Source: UBA7398 sp964632545
GTDB taxonomy: Bacteria; Actinomycetota; Actinomycetes; Nanopelagicales; Nanopelagicaceae
DNA: 59,650 nt
Reading direction: 5' to 3'
Assembly (NCBI GenBank): GCA_964632545.1
Contig: CAZWBQ010000009.1
Location: 1-59,650 of the forward strand
The position numbers were made by a program, and so were the translations under genes. Numbering within the stretch: position 1 is the first letter of the stretch; each line of letters opens with the position of its first letter. Below are positions 7,073 to 14,961 of this stretch, piece after piece. The notes beneath the pieces were generated by a model. The model made no database searches. It was not told the origin of the DNA and saw only the letters and a list, made by a program, of their open reading frames with translations.

Positions 7073-8301
7073 ATGACAAACCTCTTCGATCCGCTAACAC
7101 TTCGGAAAACTACATTTCAAAACCGCGTCTGGGTTTCACCGATGTGCCAATACAAGGCAAATGATGGCTTAATCAGCGAATGGCACTTTGCACACTTAAA
7201 TGCATTTGCAACTGGTGCGCCGGGATTAATTATGGTTGAAGCATCCGGGGTAGTTCCAGAAGGTCGAATCTCGGTAGGTTGTGTTGGGATTTGGAACGAT
7301 GAACAAGCAAAAGCTTTCAAGCCCATTATCAATTTTGCACACTCGCAAAATGTGAAGATGGGAATCCAATTAGCTCATGCTGGTCGGAAAGCTTCAACGA
7401 TGCGTCCTTGGGATGATCATCAAATCGCTGCCGCAAATGAAGGTGGTTGGGAAACTGTTTCCGCTTCACCGCTTGCATATAGCAAGATGCCGGTACCGCG
7501 CGCTTTAACAATTCTTGAAATTAATGCACTTACTAATTCCTTTGTTGATGCTGCACTGCGCTCAGTTGCTGTTGGATTTGATGTATTGGAAATTCACGCA
7601 GCTCACGGATACCTCTTCCACCAGTTTTATTCACCGCTTTCAAATCAGCGGCTTGATGAGTACGGTGGATCTTTTGAAAACCGAATTCGTTTCTTATTGG
7701 AAACTACTAAAGCGATTCGAGCAGCAATTCCTACCGATACCGTTTTATTTGTAAGAATTTCAGCATCCGATTGGGTTGAAGGCGGCTGGAACATCATCGA
7801 CGCCGTCGAACTAAGTAAGGCGCTAAAAGAGTTAGGTGTTGATTTAATTGATGCATCTTCGGCCGGGAATAGTCCCGATCAGAAAATTAAAGTTGAACCT
7901 GGCTTCCAAGTGCCATTCGCGACTGCGATTCGCGCCGAAGTTGGAATTCCAACATCTGCAGTTGGCTTAATCACGACTCCGGAACAAGCACAACACATTA
8001 TTGAAAGTAACGAAGCCGATGCGATTTTTCTTGCACGGGAAATGATTCGCAATCCAAGATGGGCGTTAAGCGCTGCTGAAAAATTAGGGGTAAAGATTAA
8101 ATGGCCTGCGTCGTTAGAACGTGGCCAAACCTTNNNNNNNNNNNNNNNNNNNNNNNNNNNNNNNNNNNNNNNNNNNNNNNNNNNNNNNNNNNNNNNNNNN
8201 NNNNNNNNNNNNNNNNNNNNNNNNNNNNNNNNNAAAAATTAGGGGTAAAGATTAAATGGCCTGCGTCGTTAGAACGTGGCCAAACCTTGCCAGCAAAATA
8301 G
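7073..8301 (+). CDS. NADPH dehydrogenase, Old Yellow Enzyme family (NamA/YqjM-like)
   Basis: An FMN-dependent TIM-barrel ene-reductase that reduces alpha,beta-unsaturated carbonyls with NADPH. Visible hallmarks are the N-terminal PLTLRKTTFQNRVWVSPMCQY with the YqjM-type Cys, the HAGRKA motif, EIHAAHGYLFHQFYSP with the substrate-binding His-x-x-His region, and the NQRLDEYGGSFENR stretch. A 100-N gap falls 168 nt before the stop, but the 55 bp on both sides are identical. Removing the duplication gives an intact protein of 357 residues ending LPAK. Likely role is detoxification or redox turnover of enones; the physiological substrate is unknown. Confidence 0.85.
8079..8133 (+). repeat. Left copy of 55-bp gap-flanking duplication
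   Basis: Identical to 8234-8288 after the N run. Both copies encode the same stretch of the ene-reductase in compatible context, which supports an assembly overlap rather than a true repeat. Confidence 0.85.
8134..8233. other. Assembly gap, 100 N
   Basis: Exactly 100 N inside the ene-reductase gene. With identical 55-bp flanks the gap is probably artificial. Confidence 0.95.
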
Positions 8302-8320
8302 CGCCTTTTTAATTTATTTG

Positions 8321-8494
8321 TTAAATTATTTTCGAATCAGTTGAATTCGCGATACTTCCATATAGGTTTCCATCATTCTTGCTTAAATAATTAAATATCT
8401 CAGAATAATCTTCAAATGTTAATTTTTCATCATCTGCAACATCATAATTTAAATTGGCGAGTTTTTTCTCTCTAAGATATGTAATAACGGACAT
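8321..8494 (-). CDS. Small acidic protein, candidate antitoxin
   Basis: A 57-residue ORF beginning MSVITYLREKK, with an acidic middle (DVADDEKLTFEDYSEI). The start is supported by a GAGAGGA ribosome site at normal spacing, and it lies 23 nt downstream of the 91-residue BrnT-like gene on the same strand, which suggests co-transcription. I recognise no family. A small acidic partner next to a basic RelE/BrnT-like protein is the usual make-up of a toxin-antitoxin pair, but no DNA-binding motif is obvious. It converges on the ene-reductase with 19 nt between stops. Confidence 0.5.
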   Translation of the reverse strand: MSVITYLREKKLANLNYDVADDEKLTFEDYSEIFNYLSKNDGNLYGSIANSTDSKII

Positions 8495-8517
8495 GGTTGA
8501 ATCCTCTCACAAAACTA

Positions 8518-8793
8518 TTAACGTTTTTCAATGCGTGCCGATTTGAGAACCCATATAGAATCAAAATATCGCAATGGGTAAATCCAAGCCAGTAAATTCT
8601 TACCGTCTGTAGTTTCACATTTGACTAAAAATCTACTGCCATGAATTCTATCTACTGCCTCTTCTGCTAAGAGTTCTCTGTTGCAAACAATTGCGCTACG
8701 TATTTCGTACTCGGATAAATTGTGTTTTGTTCGAATCTTACGGCTAACTGAATCCGAGATAACGATTTCGGCAATCCAAATTTTTCCAGCCAC
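8518..8793 (-). CDS. BrnT/RelE-fold-like small protein, candidate toxin
   Basis: A 91-residue protein. The pattern KHNLSEYEIRSAI near residue 24, an RIHGSRFLV strand near 49, a GKNLLAWIYP strand near 63, and the C-terminal LKSARIEKR resembles the BrnT (DUF497) layout of K-H-G-x-x-x-x-E-A, strands, then S-A-R-x-x-x-x-E near the end. BrnT toxins are RelE-like ribonucleases. The similarity is by eye and distant. It is the first gene of a two-gene unit with the acidic 57-residue protein downstream and is divergent from the amidotransferase at 8901. Confidence 0.5.
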   Translation of the reverse strand: MAGKIWIAEIVISDSVSRKIRTKHNLSEYEIRSAIVCNRELLAEEAVDRIHGSRFLVKCETTDGKNLLAWIYPLRYFDSIWVLKSARIEKR

Positions 8794-8900
8794 ATGTCTC
8801 CGAATGATTGATTTAGGGAAAGATAAATCAGATTTTGACTGCTAAATTTTCGTCCGCCTGAGTTTGTGAATAAATGTGTACTGTGGATTAGAGTGACCTC

Positions 8901-9626
8901 ATGAAGCGCGCGCTATTTATCGATCATGATCACATAACTAATGGCGGTTTAATTCAACGTCAATTCGAAGCGCGTGGATTTGAAGTTACGAAATTTTTAG
9001 TTGTTCCGGAAGCTTCATATAAAGCACCCAATGTTGTCGCAACATTTCCGGATTTTTCGAATTTTGATGTAATCGTTCCGATGGGTGCGCCATGGGGAGT
9101 TTGGGAAGATGGCCGCATTGGTAATTGGTTACTCCCTGAATTGGAATGGTTGAGAAATGCACATAATTCCGGTATTCCAATTTTCGGAATTTGTTTTGGT
9201 GGCCAACTAATGGCGCGTGCGCTAGGTGGATCGGTTGCGCGTGGACCGAAAGCAGAAGTTGGTTGGTATCCGTTAATGAGTGATGATCAATCGATAATTC
9301 CTAACGGACCATGGTTTCAATACCACTGGGATCGATGGGTAAATCCAAAAGGCGCGACCGAAATTGCGCGCACCCCGATCGCTTCACAAGCATTTATTAT
9401 GGGTAGAACTTTAGGATTGCAATTTCATCCAGAGGTAAATATAGAAGTATTAAATTCATGGTTAAGTCTAGAAAGTGGCTGCGTAGAGGTGGAAGGCGAA
9501 GGCTTAAATTTAGAAATATTACGAGCCCAAACTATTGCTGAAGAGCCCAGCGCCAATATTCGTGCGATTAATTTGGTTAATTACTTTATCGAGAGCATTG
9601 CTACCGCTGAAATCAAACCGGTTTAG
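8901..9626 (+). CDS. Class I glutamine amidotransferase-like protein
   Basis: A 241-residue single-domain GATase of the GMP synthase-like type. The nucleophile elbow is GICFGGQ with Cys98, and the other members of the triad are His176 and Glu178 in QFHPEV. Such free-standing domains hydrolyse gamma-glutamyl amide or peptide bonds, or supply ammonia to a partner. No synthetase partner is adjacent. Instead a class II amidotransferase, a GNAT transferase and a racemase-like enolase follow on the same strand, so it may act as a hydrolase in the same pathway. The ATG follows a GTGACC leader without a strong ribosome site. Cytosolic. Confidence 0.8.
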   Translation: MKRALFIDHDHITNGGLIQRQFEARGFEVTKFLVVPEASYKAPNVVATFPDFSNFDVIVPMGAPWGVWEDGRIGNWLLPELEWLRNAHNSGIPIFGICFGGQLMARALGGSVARGPKAEVGWYPLMSDDQSIIPNGPWFQYHWDRWVNPKGATEIARTPIASQAFIMGRTLGLQFHPEVNIEVLNSWLSLESGCVEVEGEGLNLEILRAQTIAEEPSANIRAINLVNYFIESIATAEIKPV

Positions 9627-9684
9627 TTCCTTAAATGGCTATAAGATTTGGCAATCGCTCAAAAAGGAAAAGGGTCAATTAGAA

Positions 9685-10431
9685 ATGTGCCGCTTGCTTG
9701 GCTTTGTTTCGAATCAGAATAGCAATTTTACCGAATTGCTTGGCAGCAATTTCCAAGAGTTTGTAGATCTATCCAAAGTTCATTGTGACGGTTGGGGAAT
9801 TTCAAATATCGGCAGCGATGAAAAAGTAGCGCAAATGACGCGCGAGCCAGTAATGGCTGCTGCAAGTGGAAAATTCAGAGAAGAGATTGCCAACCTTTCA
9901 ACTGATGGCGCGCTGCTACATATTCGATGGGCTACGCCTGGTTTACCGGTAAGAGTAGAAAATAATCATCCATTCATTTACAAAGATATAACTTTCACAC
10001 ATAACGGTTCAATTAGACCAGCTGCCGCACTGAATGATGAGATCGATCCAAAGTACCTTGCGTTATGCCAAGGAGATACTGATAGCGAACGATATTTCTA
10101 TTACATATTAACTGAAATTGATAAAACCGACTTCGTCACGGGAATCAAAAATGCCGTCAATTACGTAAGGAAGAATAAGGATTACTCTTCTATTAACGGC
10201 ATGATTATGAACGAAGAATATTATGTTGCGATTGCAGAATATGATCTAACAAAAATCCCCGCCATCTTCACTGAAGATTATTACGAACTTAGATTCAAAA
10301 AAAGTGCCGATAGCGTAATTGTTGGCTCTAGCGGCTGGAACCAAGCCGGATGGGAAGTTCTACCAAACCATCATCTATTAGTGGTAAATCGAAAGACTCT
10401 GAAAGTTGAAATTATTAAGCTGGATGCATGA
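9685..10431 (+). CDS. Class II glutamine amidotransferase (EgtC/YafJ-like)
   Basis: A 248-residue Ntn hydrolase. I chose the ATG at 9685 because processing of the initiator Met exposes Cys2 (MCRLLGF), the catalytic N-terminal nucleophile. Upstream in-frame codons belong to a longer open frame overlapping the previous gene and would bury this Cys. The motif HIRWATPG near residue 87 and NNHPF / FTHNGS are typical of the family that includes EgtC, a gamma-glutamyl hydrolase of ergothioneine synthesis, and YafJ. No egtB or egtD is present here, so ergothioneine is not implied. The stop overlaps the start of the GNAT gene by 4 nt. Confidence 0.8.
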   Translation: MCRLLGFVSNQNSNFTELLGSNFQEFVDLSKVHCDGWGISNIGSDEKVAQMTREPVMAAASGKFREEIANLSTDGALLHIRWATPGLPVRVENNHPFIYKDITFTHNGSIRPAAALNDEIDPKYLALCQGDTDSERYFYYILTEIDKTDFVTGIKNAVNYVRKNKDYSSINGMIMNEEYYVAIAEYDLTKIPAIFTEDYYELRFKKSADSVIVGSSGWNQAGWEVLPNHHLLVVNRKTLKVEIIKLDA

Positions 10432-11144
10432 GCGATATAAAAGTTCGTGAATTGAAATCACTTCCTGAACAGAGCGCTGGTCGTGAAATATTCGATATAA
10501 CTTGGCCAGTTATCGGTGGCACCGAAATCACACCTAATCTCATGCAAGCATTTGTCCATAACGGAGCCTATTTTGTTGGTGCATATGATGGTGAAAAGAT
10601 TGTCGGAGCCACATTTGGCTTCATCGGCACCGCTGGTGGAATTCATTTACATTCACATATGGCAGCTGTTTTAGATAGTTATCGTGATCGCGGAATTGGT
10701 GCGTTAATGAAACGCCATCAATTTACTTGGGCTTATGAGAATAAAATTCCATTTATAACTTGGACATTTGACCCGCTAGTTAAGCGTAATGCGAAGTTAA
10801 ATATCCTTAAACTTGGAGTTGAAGTGGCTAGTTATCACCCGAATTTTTATGGGGTGATGCCAGATTTAATTAATGCTGGCGATGACTCAGATCGTCTAAT
10901 GGCCAAGTGGGATGTCGGCCCTACTGCGCCGGCTGAAAGGCCAATCACGTTAAAGATTCCTGAAGGTGCGATGACGATTTCAGTTCCGGAAGATATTGTG
11001 GAGTTACGCGAGAAAAACTTAACGGAAGCAAAAGTAGCTCGAGTTAGAGTAAGAGAAGAGTTTGTTTCTGCTTTTAACAATGGTTATAAGGTTGTGGGAT
11101 TCTCGGATGAAGTCGGGTATGTATTAACGAAAGGTGCAAAATGA
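10428..11144 (+). CDS. GNAT family N-acyltransferase, candidate amino acid N-succinyltransferase
   Basis: A 238-residue GNAT-fold protein. The acyl-CoA pyrophosphate loop is seen at R86-D-R-G-I-G-A92, after the strand HLHSHMAAVL. It resembles the predicted GNAT group encoded next to N-acylamino acid racemases in other bacteria, where the transferase puts succinyl from succinyl-CoA on D-amino acids. It overlaps the upstream amidotransferase and the downstream racemase-like gene by ATGA, so all three are translationally coupled. The succinyl specificity is inferred from this pairing, not from residues I can see. Confidence 0.75.
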   Translation: MSDIKVRELKSLPEQSAGREIFDITWPVIGGTEITPNLMQAFVHNGAYFVGAYDGEKIVGATFGFIGTAGGIHLHSHMAAVLDSYRDRGIGALMKRHQFTWAYENKIPFITWTFDPLVKRNAKLNILKLGVEVASYHPNFYGVMPDLINAGDDSDRLMAKWDVGPTAPAERPITLKIPEGAMTISVPEDIVELREKNLTEAKVARVRVREEFVSAFNNGYKVVGFSDEVGYVLTKGAK

Positions 11145-12247
11145 AGATTGCCGAATATGAATTTCGAATCATTCATTTGCCGCTAGTTCGACCTTTCCGC
11201 ACTTCTTTTGGAACCCAAACCAGCCGTGAAGTTTTAATGGTAAAAGTTACAAGCACAGATGGTGTTATCGGTTGGGCCGAATGCGTAGCAATGGCGGCGC
11301 CGCTCTACTCCCCTGAATATGTAGCTGGATGTTTAGAGACTATGAAAGAGTTCTTAATTCCTGCTTTAAACAAAGTTAGCGATTTCCGTGCCGAAGATGT
11401 TGCTACAATCTTAAAACCATATCTAGGTGCGCAGATGGCGAAAGCAGCGCTAGAGACTGCAATTTTGGATGCACAATTAAGAACAGATGGTATTTCGCTA
11501 GCTAAATATCTAGGTGCTACTAAAAATAAAGTGGAATGCGGCGTATCCGTTGGAATTGCACCTTCTATGGGTGCGTTAATCGAAGAAGTAACTTCATACA
11601 TCGATGCTGGATATCGCCGAATTAAATTAAAGATCGAACCGGGTTGGGATATTGAACCAGTTAAAGAAGTTAGAAAACTCTGGCCTGAAATGCGATTACA
11701 AGTGGATGCAAATCAAGCGTATTCGCGTAGCGATGGCGCACATCTTGCGAAACTGGACCCATACGATTTATTACTCATTGAACAACCGCTTGATGAGCAT
11801 GACATTCTTGGCCATGCTGAGTTAGCAAGAGTTGTAAGAACGCCGATTTGTTTAGATGAATCGATAACTTCACTTCGCGCCGCCGAAGACGCACTAGCGC
11901 TTAAAGCAACCACGATAATTAATATCAAACCAGGTCGAGTTGGTGGCTATTTAGAATCAGTGAAAATACATGATCTTTGCGTTAGAGAATCGATTCCAGT
12001 TTGGTGCGGTGGCATGTTGGAAACCGGTATTGGTCGTGCCGCAAATCTTGCGCTAGCTGCGCTACCAGGATTCACTTTGCCTGGCGATACCTCGGCTTCA
12101 TCTCGCTATTTCAAGCAAGATATTACGAAGCCATTTGAAATGAACGATGGTTATCTAGAAGTACCTAATACTCCAGGAATTGGTATAACGCCCGATATGG
12201 ATTTCTTAGATTCAATAACAACTTCTAAGGAATTAGCTAAAAATTAA
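11141..12247 (+). CDS. Enolase-superfamily N-succinylamino acid racemase (OSBS/NSAR group)
   Basis: A 368-residue muconate-lactonizing-subgroup enolase with a complete active site: Lys162-x-Lys164, the metal ligands Asp189, Glu214 and Asp239, and Lys263 in NIKPGRVGG. The C-terminal GGMLETGIGRAANLALA and PGDTSAS stretches are hallmarks of the OSBS/NSAR group. Such proteins can make o-succinylbenzoate or racemise N-succinylamino acids. A separate menC is present in the men cluster at 35969-36973, and this gene is coupled to a GNAT transferase, so racemisation of N-acyl amino acids is the more likely role. It would serve conversion of D- to L-amino acids. The 3' end overlaps the opposite small gene by 4 nt. 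Confidence 0.85.
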   Translation: MKIAEYEFRIIHLPLVRPFRTSFGTQTSREVLMVKVTSTDGVIGWAECVAMAAPLYSPEYVAGCLETMKEFLIPALNKVSDFRAEDVATILKPYLGAQMAKAALETAILDAQLRTDGISLAKYLGATKNKVECGVSVGIAPSMGALIEEVTSYIDAGYRRIKLKIEPGWDIEPVKEVRKLWPEMRLQVDANQAYSRSDGAHLAKLDPYDLLLIEQPLDEHDILGHAELARVVRTPICLDESITSLRAAEDALALKATTIINIKPGRVGGYLESVKIHDLCVRESIPVWCGGMLETGIGRAANLALAALPGFTLPGDTSASSRYFKQDITKPFEMNDGYLEVPNTPGIGITPDMDFLDSITTSKELAKN

Positions 12248-12477
12248 TCCTTAAATCTGTTTTGTTTCGCAATTTCAAATAGCCCGTTGATTTGCTCTTG
12301 AAAGACTTCATACATAACTCCGTTTGGCTCAAAACTAAACTCCAATAGACTTTTTCCACCATCTCTAAGGGTAAAAAGGATTGCGCCTGAATGAACCGCT
12401 GAAGGTTTTCCGAAAATTGTTAAAGAAATTACTCTAATGTCTATGAAATCGCCAATGGAACGGCGATTTTCGATCAC
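12244..12477 (-). CDS. Hypothetical small protein, second gene of a pair
   Basis: A 77-residue protein starting at a GTG that overlaps the stop of the upstream 58-residue gene (GTGA), so the two are translationally coupled. The sequence alternates charged and hydrophobic residues in several predicted strands (IRVISLTIFG, GAILFTLRDGGKSLLEFSFE), followed by a helix. No family recognised. It converges on the racemase-like gene with a 4-nt overlap of stops. Confidence 0.55.
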   Translation of the reverse strand: MIENRRSIGDFIDIRVISLTIFGKPSAVHSGAILFTLRDGGKSLLEFSFEPNGVMYEVFQEQINGLFEIAKQNRFKD

Positions 12478-12650
12478 TCTGGGTTGTCAGTAATGGAAAT
12501 TGAGGAAACCTTTGCTCCGCCTAATTCTAAATAAGCTTTAATAGCCGCTAAGTTTCCTGTTGAAATTTCTTTTAACAATTCAGGGCATTTTTCTACCTCA
12601 TTCTCAAACTCGAGAAGGTTTCGCAAATTGTGGTTGTTTATGATGCTCAT
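12474..12650 (-). CDS. Hypothetical small protein, first gene of a pair
   Basis: A 58-residue ORF starting MSIINNHNLRN and ending SITDNPE, helical in the middle with an acidic face (EFENEVEKCPELLKEI). A GGGGGAA ribosome site precedes the ATG. Its stop overlaps the GTG of the 77-residue gene by 4 nt. An inverted repeat at 12675-12697 lies just upstream and could be an operator. Function unknown; a toxin-antitoxin or bacteriocin-like pair is possible but unproven. Confidence 0.5.
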   Translation of the reverse strand: MSIINNHNLRNLLEFENEVEKCPELLKEISTGNLAAIKAYLELGGAKVSSISITDNPE

Positions 12651-12674
12651 GGGTTCCCCCTTTCCATTACTAAA

Positions 12675-12697
12675 GATACATGTTTATGGAATGTATC
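12675..12697. promoter_or_regulatory. Perfect inverted repeat upstream of the small gene pair
   Basis: GATACAT (12675-12681) and ATGTATC (12691-12697) with a 9-nt spacer, 25 nt upstream of the minus-strand start at 12650. The 16-nt centre-to-centre spacing suits a dimeric repressor. It is too weak for a terminator (no U-tract, AT-rich stem). Confidence 0.4.
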
Positions 12698-12788
12698 CAA
12701 AGCAATGGAGATGAGTTTCAGCAATCTGAGTTAAATGTGGAAGTAAAAATATTGTTTATAAGTTATATCTGACTCTGAGTAAACTTTC

Positions 12789-13157
12789 TTAGCTAAAAAT
12801 TAGCTTAAGACTTACTAGAAGTAGCAATACCCCGAAACCGCGTGTAACCCAAACATTGCCAAGTGATAAACCAAGCTTTGCGCCAAAAAATGCAGTTACA
12901 AAAATTCCGGCAGCAATAGCTAAGCCCACTTTTAGATCAACATCTCCTGCTTTGTAATACTTCATTACTGCCAAAATTCCAACAGGCAGGAGCATCGAAG
13001 TAAGAGATGTGCCGATAGCTTTTGAAGAAGAGAACTTTAAGAAGAAAATTAACATCGGCACGATAATAATTCCGCCACCGATTCCAAATAAACCAGAAGC
13101 TATTCCCGCAGTTCCACCAATTAACAGTGCTGTTAACATCACCATCAGATCTGGCAC
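12789..13157 (-). CDS. Half-size TauE/SafE family transporter
   Basis: A 122-residue membrane protein with four hydrophobic segments. The N-terminal signature GIASGLFGIGGGIIIVPML is that of TauE/SafE sulfite/organosulfur exporter proteins. Usual members are about 250 residues with two such halves; this one has a single half and would need to dimerise. The start is a GTG with GAGGAG at proper distance. It lies 32 nt downstream of the tRNA-Tyr and may be co-transcribed with it. No second half is found downstream. Confidence 0.8.
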   Translation of the reverse strand: MPDLMVMLTALLIGGTAGIASGLFGIGGGIIIVPMLIFFLKFSSSKAIGTSLTSMLLPVGILAVMKYYKAGDVDLKVGLAIAAGIFVTAFFGAKLGLSLGNVWVTRGFGVLLLLVSLKLIFS

Positions 13158-13192
13158 GCTGACTCCTCAATCTTTGAAAACTTTAAAACTGG

Positions 13193-13274
13193 TGGCGGGT
13201 GAAGGATTTGAACCTTCGAAGGCATTGCCGGGGGATTTACAGTCCCCTCCCATTGGCCGCTCGGGCAACCCGCC
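13193..13274 (-). tRNA. tRNA-Tyr (anticodon GTA)
   Basis: An 82-nt class II tRNA with a long variable arm. The 7-bp acceptor stem GGCGGGT/ACCCGCC is perfect (13268-13274 with 13194-13200), the discriminator is A, and CCA is encoded (13190-13192). The anticodon loop CUGUAAA gives GUA. T-loop TTCAAAT is present. Confidence 0.95.
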
Positions 13275-13294
13275 GTGAAACTATCGAACGCTGA

Positions 13295-13323
13295 AGTCTA
13301 AAGGTATGGCCAATGTTTGGCAA
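13295..13323 (-). promoter_or_regulatory. Promoter of tRNA-Tyr
   Basis: On the minus strand TTGCCA (13318-13323) and TAGACT (13295-13300) are separated by 17 nt, a good sigma-70 type arrangement. The expected start point is about 13 nt before the mature 5' end of the tRNA. Confidence 0.65.
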
Positions 13324-13342
13324 AAAAGTTCTTATTTACCAA

Positions 13343-14893
13343 TCATTTACCGAGGATTGCCATTGCGGCATTGTGACCACCAATACCACTTACTCCGCCG
13401 CCACGAATTGCACCTGCGCCACAAATAAATATTTGTTTATCGTCAGTCTCTACTCCCCAACGATTTTCTCGAGTATTTACTTTGGCATCACTAAATGGAA
13501 ATTGTAAATCTGTATGAAAAATATTACCGCCAGGCAAATAAACATCTTTTTCTAAATCTTGCGGTGATTTAACTTCAATACAGAGTTCACCGTTTGCACC
13601 TACCGCAAGGCAATCTTCAATGGGATCAAGTAAATATTGATTTAGTTGATGCAATATCTGCTTTAACATCTTTGCTTTCACGACATCATTATCGATATCA
13701 AATAAAGCTGCTGGCGTATGAATCGCAAATAGTGTAAGAGTTTGATATCCAGCTTTATTTAAGTCATCACTAAGAATGCTGTTATCTGTGAGCGTATGGC
13801 AATACATCTCGGCCGGAATCTCACTAGGAATTTTTCCAGATGCCGCTTCTTGGTAAGCCTTTTCAAGTTGCGAATAACTCTCATCAATATGAAAAGTCCC
13901 AGCAAATGCAACCTTTGGATCGGTACCGCACTTTAACCTTGGTAACTTCTGTAGCAACATATTGATCTTTAATTGCGAACCTTTTGTGTATTTTGGTGGT
14001 GTCAAGCCCCGGATTTCCGCCAAGATTTGTGGAGCACAGTTTGCAGCAATGAATTCTGTTGAAATTATTTCGTTGTTATTTACTTCAACTGTTTTAAACG
14101 AACCTTCATCACCAATTTTTGTTACTTTAGAATCAGTTCGAATTTCTACTCCTAATTCCAGCGCCCGATCAGTTAGTTTCTTTACAAGCGCTCCCATGCC
14201 GCCGCGTGGAACTTTCCACTCGCCGCTACCATTTCCGATCAAGTGATATAGGAAGCAGATATTTGCCATTAAATTATCGGCAGGCGTAAATGTTCCGATA
14301 AGCGCATCCGTTAAAACCACACCTTTTACTAGATCATCGCTAAATTGGCTGCGGATTACTTCACCGAGTGGTCGTTCGATGAAGTTGCTCCAAGCTTGTG
14401 TTAATCCTTTATCGATAGCTAATTGCTTCATTTCAGCTCTAGTTAATAGAGGTAAGAGCATTGTTGGTGCAATTACTTGCGCCAGTTTGAATAGATCTCT
14501 ATAGAACTCATCCCATTTTTTATATTCGGAGATACTTCTAGTTAATTCGAAAAATGAATCTTCACTCTCTTTATCTAATTGCCTATTAACGAGTAAACCA
14601 GTGTTTCGATCGCCTTTTTTCGTTGGCGTAAACGAAGAAACTTTTCGACTTATAGTTTCAAAATCTATAGATAAATCTTTAAGGATTTGGTCTGGCAATA
14701 AAGAAACTAAGTATGAGTACCTCGAAAGATTTGCATCAAAGTCCGGAAATGCTCGGACGCTAGTTGTTGCTCCCCCTAATTCAGATTTAGCCTCAAGAAT
14801 CAAGATTTTTTTATTAGCTAAGGCCAAATAGCAGGCAGCAACGAGACCATTATGGCCACCACCAATGATTACTACGTCAAATTTCTCGTTCAC
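13343..14893 (-). CDS. FAD-dependent oxidoreductase, phytoene desaturase/PYROXD2-like
   Basis: A 516-residue flavoprotein. The N-terminal Rossmann motif GGGHNGLVAACYLA (residues 11-24) followed by an ILEAKSELGGAT stretch, and the C-terminal ICGAGAIRGGGVSGIGGHNA, define the CrtI/retinol saturase/PYROXD2 group. The substrate is not evident; no carotenoid genes (crtB, crtE) lie beside it, so a carotenoid role is not supported. Cytosolic or membrane-associated. It is divergent from yajQ. Confidence 0.8.
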   Translation of the reverse strand: MNEKFDVVIIGGGHNGLVAACYLALANKKILILEAKSELGGATTSVRAFPDFDANLSRYSYLVSLLPDQILKDLSIDFETISRKVSSFTPTKKGDRNTGLLVNRQLDKESEDSFFELTRSISEYKKWDEFYRDLFKLAQVIAPTMLLPLLTRAEMKQLAIDKGLTQAWSNFIERPLGEVIRSQFSDDLVKGVVLTDALIGTFTPADNLMANICFLYHLIGNGSGEWKVPRGGMGALVKKLTDRALELGVEIRTDSKVTKIGDEGSFKTVEVNNNEIISTEFIAANCAPQILAEIRGLTPPKYTKGSQLKINMLLQKLPRLKCGTDPKVAFAGTFHIDESYSQLEKAYQEAASGKIPSEIPAEMYCHTLTDNSILSDDLNKAGYQTLTLFAIHTPAALFDIDNDVVKAKMLKQILHQLNQYLLDPIEDCLAVGANGELCIEVKSPQDLEKDVYLPGGNIFHTDLQFPFSDAKVNTRENRWGVETDDKQIFICGAGAIRGGGVSGIGGHNAAMAILGK

Positions 14894-14961
14894 CGCGAAA
14901 GGTTATACCGTAGGGGCTTGGTAAGTATAGAAACCTGAAAAATATAAGTGGGAGCACAAAG

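Noticed and set aside
9535..9684. Longer N-terminus for the class II amidotransferase
   Set aside because: It would overlap the upstream gene and bury the catalytic Cys2, which must be N-terminal after Met removal.
9685..10431. Assignment as EgtC of ergothioneine synthesis
   Set aside because: No egtA, egtB, egtD or egtE is nearby, and YafJ-like proteins look the same at this level.
13343..14893. Assignment as a carotenoid desaturase
   Set aside because: No phytoene synthase or other carotenoid gene is adjacent, and the sequence fits the PYROXD2-like branch at least as well.
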